Part shown: positions 17,572 through 25,999 of the stretch, piece after piece | Layout of the letters: each line of letters begins with the position of its first letter | Numbering within the stretch: the stretch's first letter is position 1 | Assembly (NCBI RefSeq): GCF_051307055.1 | Contig: NZ_CP149994.1 | Coordinates: 4,340,001-4,404,000 of the forward strand | From: Dryocola sp051307055 | GTDB taxonomy: Bacteria; Pseudomonadota; Gammaproteobacteria; Enterobacterales; Enterobacteriaceae | Direction of reading: 5' to 3' | Length of the DNA: 64,000 nt | The notes under the pieces: model-generated | The model's input: the letters and a program-made list of their open reading frames with translations, nothing else | Told to the model about the DNA's origin: nothing | Databases searched by the model: none | Program-made: the position numbers and the translations under genes

Positions 17572-18009
17572 TTAGACCTGCAGCCAGAATGTCACCGGCC
17601 CGTCATTGATAAGCGATACCTGCATATCAGCGGCGAAGCGGCCGGTTTGGGTCCCGATCCCTTGCTGTTTGCATCGCTCAATAAAATATTCATACAGCTT
17701 TTCCGCAAGCGCGGGTGCCGCGCCGCCCGAAAAGCCCGGACGCATGCCGCGTTCCGTATCTGCCGCAAGAGTAAACTGCGACACCACCAGCACGCTGCCG
17801 CCGGCCTGCTGAACGTTCAGATTCATTTTGTCATCTTCATCACCGAAGATACGGTAGCCCAACACCCGCTCGCACAGGCGATTCGCTTTCTGCTCGTTGT
17901 CTTCTTTTTCGACACCCAATAACACCAAAAGGCCCGGGCCAATTTCACCCGTCACTTCACCCTCCACGGTGACGCGAGCCTGGGTGACGCGCTGAATTAA
18001 TGCAATCAT
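17572..18009 (-). CDS. dtd: D-aminoacyl-tRNA deacylase
   Basis: 145-residue homodimeric enzyme that removes D-amino acids (and glycine) mischarged on tRNA. Both family signatures are visible: SQFTLAADTERGMRPGF (residues about 77-93) and the chirality-proofreading Gly-cisPro motif in NDGPVTFWLQV at the C-terminus. The start overlaps the end of yihY by four bases (ATGA-type), so the two are translationally coupled. Confidence 0.98.
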   Translation of the reverse strand: MIALIQRVTQARVTVEGEVTGEIGPGLLVLLGVEKEDNEQKANRLCERVLGYRIFGDEDDKMNLNVQQAGGSVLVVSQFTLAADTERGMRPGFSGGAAPALAEKLYEYFIERCKQQGIGTQTGRFAADMQVSLINDGPVTFWLQV

Positions 18010-18878
18010 GGTTCGTCCAGTTCTTCCTGCTGTCGCTCTGAGCGAAGCTTACGGTAATCCCCGAGGGTGACAGTAATTTCTGCCCCGAGCAACACGATAC
18101 ACCATGTCCAGTAGACCCAGACAAATAAAATGGGGATCACCGCCAGCACGCCGTAAATGAGCTGATAAGAGGGGAACATAGTGATATAGAGCGCGAAACC
18201 TTTCTTACCCAGCTCAAAGAGAAGCGCTGCGACCAGCGAGCCAATCAGAGCGTCACGTACCGGTACGCGCGTGGTGGGGACAATACTGTAGAGCAGCCAG
18301 AACGAGAGCCAGGAGAGCAGCAGCGGGAAAATGCGCAGCACTTCATCAATCATGCTGTTAAAGCCCGTTGCCCAGCGTAACGACAGCAAATAAGAGCTGA
18401 TAACCAGGCTCGCCCCGGCCAGCAACGGCCCGAGCGTGAGGATCATCCAGTACACGGCAAAAGAGTATATTTTGGGACGTGTACGCGTGCTACGCCAGAT
18501 GGTGTTTAGCGCGCTGTCTACGGCATACATAAGTAAAAGAGCGGTAACGATAAGCCCGCACGCGCCAACTACGGTCATTTTGCTGGAGTTGGCGACGAAC
18601 TGCTCGATGTAGCGCTGGATAATATCGCCCGTGGCGGGAATGAAATTCGAGAAGATAAAGTGCCGCAGCTGCACGCTGACATCGGAAAACATCGGAAAAG
18701 CGGCAAATAGCGCGAACACAACGGCGATAAAAGGCACCAGCGACAGCAGCGACACGTATGCAAGGTTGCCCGCAAGCGTCGTCATATTGTCCTGGTCAAT
18801 GCGCTGCCAGAGCAGCTTACCCCAGGCGACATAAGGCCTGAGGCGTGTACGGGTACGATGATGAACGTCTTTTAACAT
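18006..18878 (-). CDS. yihY: YihY, UPF0761/BrkB-family inner-membrane protein
   Basis: 290 residues with six hydrophobic segments (for example LAYVSLLSLVPFIAVVFALF, VVGACGLIVTALLLMYAVDS and AVIPILFVWVYWTWCIVLLG). The motif RIDQDNMTTLAGNLAYVSLLSLVP is typical of the family. It was once called RNase BN, but the real RNase BN is ElaC, so the old symbol rbn should not be used. Function unknown. Start and stop both overlap neighbouring genes (yihX, dtd). Confidence 0.92.
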   Translation of the reverse strand: MLKDVHHRTRTRLRPYVAWGKLLWQRIDQDNMTTLAGNLAYVSLLSLVPFIAVVFALFAAFPMFSDVSVQLRHFIFSNFIPATGDIIQRYIEQFVANSSKMTVVGACGLIVTALLLMYAVDSALNTIWRSTRTRPKIYSFAVYWMILTLGPLLAGASLVISSYLLSLRWATGFNSMIDEVLRIFPLLLSWLSFWLLYSIVPTTRVPVRDALIGSLVAALLFELGKKGFALYITMFPSYQLIYGVLAVIPILFVWVYWTWCIVLLGAEITVTLGDYRKLRSERQQEELDEP

Positions 18879-19471
18879 GGATTTTTGGCAAAGTAGCCAG
18901 GCACCGTTTCTTTTCCGGTCACCAGAATACTGGTGATGCCCACCTGTTGGGCTCCTTTAATATTATCGGCGTTGTCGTCAAAAAAGATGGCCTGGTCGGC
19001 AGAAAAACCTTCAGCTTGCAGGAGCTTTTGATAAATTTCGGCGTCGGGTTTGCGCATCCCCATCTCCTGGGACAGATAGATTTTATCCGCTGCTTCCGCG
19101 ATTTGCGGATATTCGCCGGGCCAGAAATTAGTGTGCAGGCGGTTAGTGTTAGAGAGCACGACAACGCGATGCCCCTGTTCACGCAGCTGCTTCATCAGGG
19201 CGATGACTTCGGGACGCAGGGCAACGAACACGGCCTGCCAGCCCGCGGCGAATTGCTCGAAGCTCAGCGCCATATCCATCTGCTGGCATATGGCCGCGGC
19301 GAACTCTTCATCAGAGATCTGCCCACGCTCATGGCGATGGAAAGTCTCCCCCATCACAAAGCTTTTTTGCAGATTTGCCAGCGGTACCCGGCTGTAATCG
19401 CTCCAGACCCCCATTACGCGGTTGAAGTCGATATCGACGATGACATTACCTAAATCAAAGATATACAGCAT
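18872..19471 (-). CDS. yihX: Alpha-D-glucose-1-phosphate phosphatase (HAD family) YihX
   Basis: 199-residue HAD hydrolase. Motif I is LGNVIVDIDF, so the usual DxD is 'FDLGN', as in E. coli YihX (HAD4). Motif II is the serine/threonine in VVLSNTN, and motif III/IV ends in IFFDDNADN near residue 165. E. coli YihX releases glucose from glucose-1-phosphate during glycogen breakdown. First gene of the yihX-yihY-dtd-fabY run, each overlapping or close to the next. Confidence 0.94.
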   Translation of the reverse strand: MLYIFDLGNVIVDIDFNRVMGVWSDYSRVPLANLQKSFVMGETFHRHERGQISDEEFAAAICQQMDMALSFEQFAAGWQAVFVALRPEVIALMKQLREQGHRVVVLSNTNRLHTNFWPGEYPQIAEAADKIYLSQEMGMRKPDAEIYQKLLQAEGFSADQAIFFDDNADNIKGAQQVGITSILVTGKETVPGYFAKNPC

Positions 19472-19571
19472 GGTGTTCTCCTTTGCGCCATGAAGAAATA
19501 ACTGTAGCGGTAAAGGGATACTTTGACTATCGCGACCCTATACAGGCTTCAATTCTGCGAGCCTGGGTATA

Positions 19572-19604
19572 AAAAAAGCCCCGTCTTTGCAGACAGGGCT
19601 TCGG
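19572..19604 (-). terminator. Intrinsic terminator of typA
   Basis: An 11-bp stem (AAGCCCCGTCT with AGACAGGGCTT, one G-U wobble) around a 4-base loop, followed on the minus strand by seven Ts. It lies 20 bases after the typA stop. Confidence 0.9.
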
Positions 19605-19623
19605 TTTACAGCGGAAAAGAAAC

Positions 19624-21447
19624 TTAAGCTTCTTTGCTGCCACGACCCGCGCGTTTGCGGTCGTTTTCAGTCAGGTGACGTTTACGAATACGAACGGAAA
19701 GCGGGGTCACTTCTACCAGTTCGTCATCATCGATAAACTCCAGCGCCTGCTCCAGAGACATCTTCTGGGCTGGAACCAGCGTAGTCGCTTCGTCAGTACC
19801 GGACGCACGCATGTTGGTCAGTTTCTTACCGGTCAGGCAGTTAACGGTCAGGTCGTTAGAACGGCTGTGAATACCGATGATCTGGCCTTCGTAAACTTCC
19901 GCACCGTGACCCAGGAACAGCTTACCGCGATCCTGCAGACCGTACAGAGCAAACGCAACAGCCTTACCCTGGCCGTTAGAGATCAGCACGCCGTTCTGAC
20001 GCTGGCCCACATCGCCCTGACGGATATCGTCATAGTGGCTGAAAGTGGAGTACAGCAGACCGGTACCGGAAGTCATAGTCATGAATTCGTTACGGAAACC
20101 GATCAGACCGCGGCTTGGGATCACGTAGTCGAGACGTACGCGGCCTTTGCCGTCTGGATTCATGTTTTTCAGGTCGCCTTTACGCTCACCCAGCGCCTGC
20201 ATCACGGAACCCTGATGCTGCTCTTCGATATCCAGCGTGACGTTCTCGAACGGCTCCTGCTTACGGCCGTCGATTTCGCGGAAGATTACTTTCGGACGGG
20301 AAACCGCCAGCTCGAAGCCTTCACGACGCATGTTTTCGATAAGCACGGACAGGTGCAGCTCGCCACGACCGGATACACGGAACGCGTCCGCATCTTCGGT
20401 TTCTTCAACGCGCAGCGCAACGTTGTGCACCAGCTCTTTGTTCAGGCGGTCAAGGATCTGACGGGAGGTAACGAATTTACCTTCTTTGCCACAGAACGGA
20501 GAAGTGTTGACGTTGAAGAACATGGAAACGGTTGGTTCATCGACGGACAGGGCCGGCAGCGCTTCAACATTTTGCGTATCGCAAAGGGTGTCGGAGATGT
20601 TCAGCTCGCCCAGACCGGTGATGGCGATGATGTCGCCCGCTTCAGCTTCAGTGGATTCAATACGCTCCAGGCCGAGGTGGGTCAGGACCTTACCGACTTT
20701 ACCGTTACGGGTTTTACCTTCGCTGTCGATGATAGTGATCTGCTGGTTAGGCTTCACTTTACCGCGCTTGATGCGACCGATGCCGATAACGCCAACGTAG
20801 TTGTTGTAATCAAGCTGGGAGATTTGCATCTGGAACGGACCATCAAGGTCAACGCTTGGTGCTTTAACGTGGTCAATAATCGCCTGGTAGAGCGGAGTCA
20901 TGTCTTCCGCCATATCCGCATGATCGTTACCCGCGATGCCCATCAGTGCGGATGCATAGATGATTGGGAAGTCGAGCTGCTCGTCGCTTGCGTCAAGGTT
21001 AACGAACAGGTCGAAGACCTGATCCACAACCCAGTCCGGACGCGCGCCAGGACGGTCAACTTTATTGATAACCACGATCGGCTTCAAACCATGGGCAAAA
21101 GCCTTTTTGGTTACGAAGCGCGTCTGCGGCATTGGGCCATCCATTGCGTCAACGACCAGCAGCACGGAGTCTACCATGGACATTACACGTTCAACTTCAC
21201 CACCGAAGTCGGCGTGCCCAGGGGTATCAACGATGTTGATACGGTAGTCATTCCATTTGATAGCGGTGTTTTTAGCGAGGATGGTAATCCCACGCTCTTT
21301 CTCCAAATCGTTGGAGTCCATCACGCGTTCAGTAGTTTCAGCACGCTCACTGAAAGTACCGGATTGCTGCAGCAGCTTATCAACCAGGGTAGTTTTACCA
21401 TGGTCAACGTGCGCGATGATGGCGATGTTACGCAGATTTTCGATCAC
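19624..21447 (-). CDS. typA: Ribosome-associated translational GTPase TypA/BipA
   Basis: 607 residues, family length. GTPase motifs: AHVDHGKTTL (G1, residue about 12), RGITI (G2), DTPGHADF (G3) and NKVD (G4). EF-G-like domains III and V follow, and a C-terminal domain specific to BipA contains GKKLTNMRASGTDEA. It binds the 70S ribosome and assists 50S assembly, especially at low temperature. Divergent from glnA across 373 bases that hold the nitrogen-control sites. A long open frame on the other strand is a codon-usage shadow. Confidence 0.98.
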   Translation of the reverse strand: MIENLRNIAIIAHVDHGKTTLVDKLLQQSGTFSERAETTERVMDSNDLEKERGITILAKNTAIKWNDYRINIVDTPGHADFGGEVERVMSMVDSVLLVVDAMDGPMPQTRFVTKKAFAHGLKPIVVINKVDRPGARPDWVVDQVFDLFVNLDASDEQLDFPIIYASALMGIAGNDHADMAEDMTPLYQAIIDHVKAPSVDLDGPFQMQISQLDYNNYVGVIGIGRIKRGKVKPNQQITIIDSEGKTRNGKVGKVLTHLGLERIESTEAEAGDIIAITGLGELNISDTLCDTQNVEALPALSVDEPTVSMFFNVNTSPFCGKEGKFVTSRQILDRLNKELVHNVALRVEETEDADAFRVSGRGELHLSVLIENMRREGFELAVSRPKVIFREIDGRKQEPFENVTLDIEEQHQGSVMQALGERKGDLKNMNPDGKGRVRLDYVIPSRGLIGFRNEFMTMTSGTGLLYSTFSHYDDIRQGDVGQRQNGVLISNGQGKAVAFALYGLQDRGKLFLGHGAEVYEGQIIGIHSRSNDLTVNCLTGKKLTNMRASGTDEATTLVPAQKMSLEQALEFIDDDELVEVTPLSVRIRKRHLTENDRKRAGRGSKEA

Positions 21448-21553
21448 AACTTTGCCTCAGGCATTAGAAATAGCGCGTTATTGTACACGTATTAATCGAA
21501 GGACAGAACAGGATCACAAAGAACCTTTACAAACAATATTAAAAGTAAGGCTT

Positions 21554-21569
21554 TGTGATCGCTTTCACG
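21554..21569 (+). promoter_or_regulatory. CRP-like site in the typA-glnA gap
   Basis: TGTGATCGCTTTCACG matches the CRP consensus TGTGA-N6-TCACA at all but the last position. In E. coli, CRP activates the upstream sigma-70 promoter glnAp1; this site is in the matching place. Confidence 0.7.
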
Positions 21570-21597
21570 GAGCTAAAATAGGAGCCATAACGTAAAT

Positions 21598-21613
21598 TGC
21601 ACCAATATGGTGC
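21598..21613 (+). promoter_or_regulatory. NtrC binding site 1 of glnA
   Basis: TGCACCAATATGGTGC, the strong NtrC enhancer site, about 120 bases upstream of the sigma-54 promoter. Sequence equals the E. coli enhancer as I remember it. Confidence 0.9.
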
Positions 21614-21630
21614 CCGATTTTTACACTGGA

Positions 21631-21646
21631 GCACTATATTGGTGCA
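21631..21646 (+). promoter_or_regulatory. NtrC binding site 2 of glnA
   Basis: GCACTATATTGGTGCA, 33 bases (three helical turns) after site 1. The same-face spacing is what NtrC oligomers need to contact sigma-54 polymerase. Confidence 0.9.
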
Positions 21647-21657
21647 AATTATCCGTC

Positions 21658-21680
21658 ATGGTGCAGCCCTTTTGCACTAC
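21658..21680 (+). promoter_or_regulatory. Low-affinity NtrC sites near glnAp2
   Basis: ATGGTGCAG followed by TTTTGCACTA holds degenerate TGGTGC/TGCAC half-sites. These correspond to the weak governor sites downstream of the enhancer in E. coli. Inferred from position and partial match. Confidence 0.6.
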
Positions 21681-21719
21681 AGTACGCATAATAGCGCCTT
21701 TTGGGGGTGATTTAAAAGT

Positions 21720-21734
21720 TGGCACAGATTTCGC
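21720..21734 (+). promoter_or_regulatory. Sigma-54 promoter glnAp2
   Basis: TGGCAC-N5-TCGC fits the -24/-12 consensus TGGCAC-N5-TTGC with one change, as in E. coli glnAp2. With the NtrC sites it gives strong nitrogen-limited expression of glnA and read-through to glnLG. Confidence 0.93.
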
Positions 21735-21820
21735 TTTAAACATTTCAGGGCAAAAGCCACTTTTAATAATGTTAGAAGACCTCGTTACCACGACGACAAA
21801 GATAATTCGGAGAGTTAAGT

Positions 21821-23230
21821 ATGTCCGCTGAACACGTTTTGACGATGCTGAATGAGCATGAAGTGAAATTTGTTGATTTGCGCTTCACTGACACTAAAGG
21901 TAAAGAACAGCACATCACTATTCCTGCTCACCAGGTAAACGCTGACTTCTTCGAAGAAGGCAAAATGTTTGATGGCTCCTCGATTGGCGGCTGGAAAGGC
22001 ATCAACGAATCCGACATGGTGCTGATGCCAGACGCCTCTACCGCCGTTATCGACCCGTTCTTCGCGGACGCTACCCTTATCATTCGTTGCGACATTCTTG
22101 AGCCCGGCACTATGCAGGGTTATGACCGTGACCCGCGCTCCATCGCAAAACGTGCTGAAGACTACCTGCGCTCTACCGGTTTTGCTGATACCGTTCTGTT
22201 CGGGCCAGAGCCTGAGTTCTTCCTGTTTGATGACATCCGTTTCGGCAGCTCCATTTCCGGCTCCCACGTTGCAATCGACGATATCGAAGGCGCATGGAAC
22301 ACCGGCACCAAATACGAAGGCGGCAACAAAGGCCACCGCCCTGCTGTGAAAGGCGGTTACTTCCCGGTTCCTCCGGTTGACTCTGCTCAGGACCTGCGTT
22401 CTGCGATGTGTCTGACTATGGAACAGATGGGCCTGGTTGTTGAAGCCCACCACCATGAAGTGGCTACAGCTGGTCAGAACGAAGTGGCTACCCGCTTTAA
22501 CACCATGACCAAAAAAGCTGACGAAATTCAGATCTACAAATATGTCGTTCATAACGTCGCTCACGCTTACGGCAAAACTGCGACCTTTATGCCAAAACCA
22601 ATGTTTGGCGATAACGGTTCCGGTATGCACTGCCACATGTCCCTGTCCAAAAACGGCGTCAACCTGTTCGCGGGCGACAAATACGCGGGCCTGTCCGAGC
22701 AAGCGCTGTACTATATCGGCGGCGTTATCAAACACGCTAAAGCGATCAACGCCCTGTCCAACCCGACCACCAACTCCTACAAGCGTCTGGTCCCGGGTTA
22801 TGAAGCACCAGTTATGCTGGCTTACTCTGCCCGTAACCGTTCTGCTTCTATCCGTATCCCGGTTGTTGCTTCGCCGAAAGCACGTCGTATCGAAGTGCGC
22901 TTCCCTGACCCGGCTGCTAACCCATACCTGTGCTTCGCCGCGCTGCTGATGGCCGGCCTTGACGGCATTAAGAACAAAATCCATCCGGGCGAAGCGATGG
23001 ACAAAAACCTGTATGACCTGCCGCCAGAAGAAGCGAAAGAGATCCCACAGGTTGCAGGCTCTCTGGAAGAAGCGCTGGACGCGCTGGATCAGGACCGTGA
23101 GTTCCTGACCGCAGGCGGCGTCTTCACCAATGACGCGATCGATGCCTACATCGCTCTGCGTATCGAAGAAAACGACCGTGTGCGCATGACTCCGCACCCG
23201 GTAGAGTTTGAGCTGTACTACAGCGTTTAA
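21821..23230 (+). CDS. glnA: Glutamine synthetase, type I
   Basis: 469 residues. Condenses ammonia and glutamate using ATP; the enzyme is a cytoplasmic dodecamer and the main ammonia-assimilating enzyme under nitrogen limitation. Visible are the Asp-50 loop region (FDGSSIGGWKGI), metal-ligand segment GPEPEFFLFD, HCHMS, and the adenylylation site tyrosine in KNLYDLPPEE near residue 398, so covalent control by GlnE should operate. The start follows GGAGAG. Transcribed from glnAp1/p2. Confidence 0.99.
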   Translation: MSAEHVLTMLNEHEVKFVDLRFTDTKGKEQHITIPAHQVNADFFEEGKMFDGSSIGGWKGINESDMVLMPDASTAVIDPFFADATLIIRCDILEPGTMQGYDRDPRSIAKRAEDYLRSTGFADTVLFGPEPEFFLFDDIRFGSSISGSHVAIDDIEGAWNTGTKYEGGNKGHRPAVKGGYFPVPPVDSAQDLRSAMCLTMEQMGLVVEAHHHEVATAGQNEVATRFNTMTKKADEIQIYKYVVHNVAHAYGKTATFMPKPMFGDNGSGMHCHMSLSKNGVNLFAGDKYAGLSEQALYYIGGVIKHAKAINALSNPTTNSYKRLVPGYEAPVMLAYSARNRSASIRIPVVASPKARRIEVRFPDPAANPYLCFAALLMAGLDGIKNKIHPGEAMDKNLYDLPPEEAKEIPQVAGSLEEALDALDQDREFLTAGGVFTNDAIDAYIALRIEENDRVRMTPHPVEFELYYSV

Positions 23231-23282
23231 AGCATCGGTATCGCGTTTGATTCACCGTTTTTTTGTTGCCGTGGAAACTTTC

Positions 23283-23308
23283 AGCCCATCTTCGGATGGG
23301 CTTTTTTC
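23283..23308 (+). terminator. Terminator between glnA and glnL
   Basis: AGCCCATC-TTCG-GATGGGCT: an 8-bp stem with a stable UUCG tetraloop, then six Ts. Partial read-through is expected because glnLG need some nitrogen-induced expression. Confidence 0.92.
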
Positions 23309-23358
23309 TCCACAAACGATCTGTTGTAACAAGGTTTTTTATTAGCTGACGCCTATAA

Positions 23359-23375
23359 TGCACCAATATAGTGCA
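23359..23375 (+). promoter_or_regulatory. NtrC operator of glnL (glnLp)
   Basis: TGCACCAATATAGTGCA, an NtrC-type palindrome 19 bases before the glnL start. In E. coli NtrC represses glnLp here; the site placement is the same. Confidence 0.88.
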
Positions 23376-23393
23376 TAAACCGGAGACTGCTGT

Positions 23394-24443
23394 ATGGCAA
23401 CTGGCATGCTGCCCGATGCTGGGCAGATTCTGAATTCTCTAATCAACAGCATCCTGCTCGTGGACGACGAGCTGGCGGTCCACTACGCGAATCCGGCAGC
23501 GCAGCAGTTGCTGGCGCAGAGTTCACGAAAACTTTACGGCACGCCGCTGCCGGAGCTGTTGAGTTACTTCTCGCTTAACACCAGCTTAATGCAGGAAAGC
23601 CTAATCGCAGGCCAGGGGTTTACCGATAACGAGGTAACGCTGGTGATAGATGGCCGCTCCCATATTCTTTCTCTTACGGCGCAGCGTTTGCCGGATGGGT
23701 TAATCCTGATGGAAATGGCGCCAATGGATAATCAGCGTCGTTTGAGCCAGGAACAGCTACAGCACGCCCAGCAGCTTGCCGCACGTGATTTAGTGCGCGG
23801 CCTGGCACATGAGATCAAAAACCCGCTTGGTGGTTTACGGGGAGCCGCGCAGCTGCTGGCGAAAGCTTTACCGGACCCTTCGCTGACCGAATATACCAAA
23901 GTGATTATTGAGCAGGCAGACCGTCTGCGTAACCTGGTCGACAGGCTGTTAGGGCCGCAGCAGCCGGGTATGCACGTGACGGAGAGCATTCATAAGGTTA
24001 CCGAGCGCGTAATGCAGCTGGTCTCCATGGAGCTGCCAGAAAACGTTACGCTGGCGCGGGATTACGATCCAAGCCTGCCGGAGTTTGCTCACGATCCCGA
24101 TCAAATCGAGCAGGTTTTATTAAATATCGTGCGCAATGCGTTACAGGCGCTGGGAAGCGAGGGAGGCGAAATTGTCCTGCGCACCCGCACCGCCTTCCAG
24201 CTGACGCTGCACGGTATGCGCTACCGTCTGGCTGCCCGAATTGACGTGGAAGATAACGGCCCGGGTATTCCATCAACGCTTCAGGACACGCTGTTCTACC
24301 CGATGGTAAGCGGACGCGAAGGCGGCACCGGCCTGGGCCTGTCTATCGCGCGCAATCTTATCGATCAGCATTCGGGGAAAATCGAATTCAACAGTTGGCC
24401 GGGTCATACCGAGTTTTCCGTTTACCTGCCTATTCGCCAGTGA
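23394..24443 (+). CDS. glnL: Nitrogen regulation sensor histidine kinase/phosphatase NtrB
   Basis: 349 residues. A PAS domain (residues about 10-110) precedes the dimerisation/phosphotransfer helix with the histidine in LAHEIKNPLGG (about residue 139). The ATPase domain has N, G1 and G2 boxes (VLLNIVRNALQAL, DVEDNGPGIP, GGTGLGLSIARN). With PII it phosphorylates or dephosphorylates NtrC according to nitrogen status. It lies between glnA and glnG, 7 bases before glnG. Confidence 0.98.
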   Translation: MATGMLPDAGQILNSLINSILLVDDELAVHYANPAAQQLLAQSSRKLYGTPLPELLSYFSLNTSLMQESLIAGQGFTDNEVTLVIDGRSHILSLTAQRLPDGLILMEMAPMDNQRRLSQEQLQHAQQLAARDLVRGLAHEIKNPLGGLRGAAQLLAKALPDPSLTEYTKVIIEQADRLRNLVDRLLGPQQPGMHVTESIHKVTERVMQLVSMELPENVTLARDYDPSLPEFAHDPDQIEQVLLNIVRNALQALGSEGGEIVLRTRTAFQLTLHGMRYRLAARIDVEDNGPGIPSTLQDTLFYPMVSGREGGTGLGLSIARNLIDQHSGKIEFNSWPGHTEFSVYLPIRQ

Positions 24444-24450
24444 GGTTTGT

Positions 24451-25863
24451 ATGCAACGAGGGATAGTTTGGATCGTTGATGACGATAGTTCCATCCGTTG
24501 GGTGCTGGAGCGCGCGCTGACCGGGGCGGGTTTGAGCTGCACCACGTTTGAAAGCGGCAATGAGGTGCTGGACGCCCTTACAACCAAAACGCCGGACGTT
24601 CTGCTATCCGATATCCGTATGCCGGGTATGGACGGGCTTGCGCTGTTAAAGCAGATAAAGCAGCGGCATCCGATGCTCCCGGTCATCATAATGACCGCAC
24701 ATTCAGATCTGGACGCGGCCGTCAGTGCTTACCAGCAAGGAGCCTTTGATTATCTCCCTAAGCCTTTTGATATTGACGAAGCCGTGGCGCTGGTTGAACG
24801 CGCGATCAGTCATTATCAGGAGCAACAGCAGCCACGCCATACGCCGGCCTTCGGTCCAACTACCGATATCATCGGCGAAGCGCCTGCTATGCAGGACGTT
24901 TTCCGCATTATTGGCCGTTTATCTCGTTCCTCCATCAGCGTGCTGATCAATGGCGAATCGGGTACGGGTAAAGAGCTTGTTGCACACGCGCTGCATCGCC
25001 ACAGCCCGCGCGCCAAATCACCCTTTATCGCATTGAATATGGCGGCGATTCCAAAGGATCTGATCGAGTCTGAACTGTTTGGTCATGAAAAAGGCGCGTT
25101 TACCGGCGCTAACCAGATTCGTCAGGGACGTTTTGAGCAGGCCGATGGCGGCACGCTGTTCCTGGATGAAATCGGCGATATGCCGCTGGATGTACAAACG
25201 CGCCTGCTGCGCGTGCTGGCGGACGGACAATTCTACCGCGTCGGTGGTTATGCTCCGGTGAAAGTGGACGTGCGGATCATCGCCGCAACTCACCAGAACC
25301 TTGAGCTGCGCGTGCAGGAAGGTAAGTTCCGTGAAGATTTATTCCACCGTCTGAACGTTATCCGCGTGCCTCTTCCTCCGCTGCGCGAACGACGCGAGGA
25401 TATTCCTCGTCTGGCTCGTCACTTCTTGCAGGTTGCGGCTCGTGAGCTGGGCGTGGAAGCGAAGCTGCTTCACCCTGAAACAGAAAATGCGTTAACGCGT
25501 CTTGCCTGGCCGGGTAACGTGCGCCAGCTAGAGAACACCTGCCGCTGGCTGACCGTAATGGCCGCGGGACAGGAGGTGCTGATTCAGGATCTGCCGGGCG
25601 AACTGTTTGAAACAACGGTGCCGGAAACGGGCGCCTCGCAGACGCTGCCTGATAACTGGGCGACGCTGCTGGCGCAGTGGGCCGATCGCGCGCTGCGTTC
25701 CGGTCATCAAAACTTGCTCTCAGAAGCCCAGCCTGAAATGGAACGCACGCTGCTGACGACCGCCTTGCGTCATACACAGGGCCATAAACAGGAAGCAGCC
25801 CGGCTGCTGGGATGGGGACGAAATACTTTGACCCGCAAACTCAAAGAGCTGGGAATGGAGTAA
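24451..25863 (+). CDS. glnG: Nitrogen regulator NtrC, sigma-54 activator
   Basis: 470 residues. The receiver domain has its acceptor aspartate in LLSDIRMPGMDG (about residue 54). The central AAA+ domain has Walker A GESGTGKE (about residue 165), the sigma-54 contact loop GAFTGA, and Walker B GGTLFLDEIGDM. A Fis-like helix-turn-helix closes the protein (HKQEAARLLGWGRNTLTRKL). Phosphorylated NtrC activates glnAp2 and many nitrogen genes; its sites are seen upstream of glnA and glnL. Confidence 0.99.
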   Translation: MQRGIVWIVDDDSSIRWVLERALTGAGLSCTTFESGNEVLDALTTKTPDVLLSDIRMPGMDGLALLKQIKQRHPMLPVIIMTAHSDLDAAVSAYQQGAFDYLPKPFDIDEAVALVERAISHYQEQQQPRHTPAFGPTTDIIGEAPAMQDVFRIIGRLSRSSISVLINGESGTGKELVAHALHRHSPRAKSPFIALNMAAIPKDLIESELFGHEKGAFTGANQIRQGRFEQADGGTLFLDEIGDMPLDVQTRLLRVLADGQFYRVGGYAPVKVDVRIIAATHQNLELRVQEGKFREDLFHRLNVIRVPLPPLRERREDIPRLARHFLQVAARELGVEAKLLHPETENALTRLAWPGNVRQLENTCRWLTVMAAGQEVLIQDLPGELFETTVPETGASQTLPDNWATLLAQWADRALRSGHQNLLSEAQPEMERTLLTTALRHTQGHKQEAARLLGWGRNTLTRKLKELGME

Positions 25864-25868
25864 AAAGT

Positions 25869-25899
25869 TATGGCGGATAAGCTTGCGCCATCCGCCATA
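25869..25899. repeat. REP-like palindrome after glnG
   Basis: TATGGCGGAT and ATCCGCCATA form a perfect 10-bp inverted repeat around an 11-base centre, with the GGCGGAT...ATCCGCC core typical of enterobacterial REP/PU units. It follows the glnG stop by 6 bases and probably stabilises or ends the glnALG transcript; a single copy is seen here. Confidence 0.65.
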
Positions 25900-25999
25900 A
25901 CTGCCTGCAACGAAGAAGGGCGGACACTTTGTTTATCCCCCTACCAACCATCTCAAGCGGAACCCGCAGGACGCATAAGCCTGCTTCGTCCGCCACGCA

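Noticed and set aside
19675..21495. 606-codon open frame on the strand opposite typA
   Set aside because: It exactly shadows typA, in a codon-biased gene where antisense stop codons are rare. Its product looks like no protein and it lacks its own signals.
21815..23197. 460-codon open frame opposite glnA
   Set aside because: Same effect: glnA is a highly expressed gene with strong codon bias. The antisense product has no recognisable domain.
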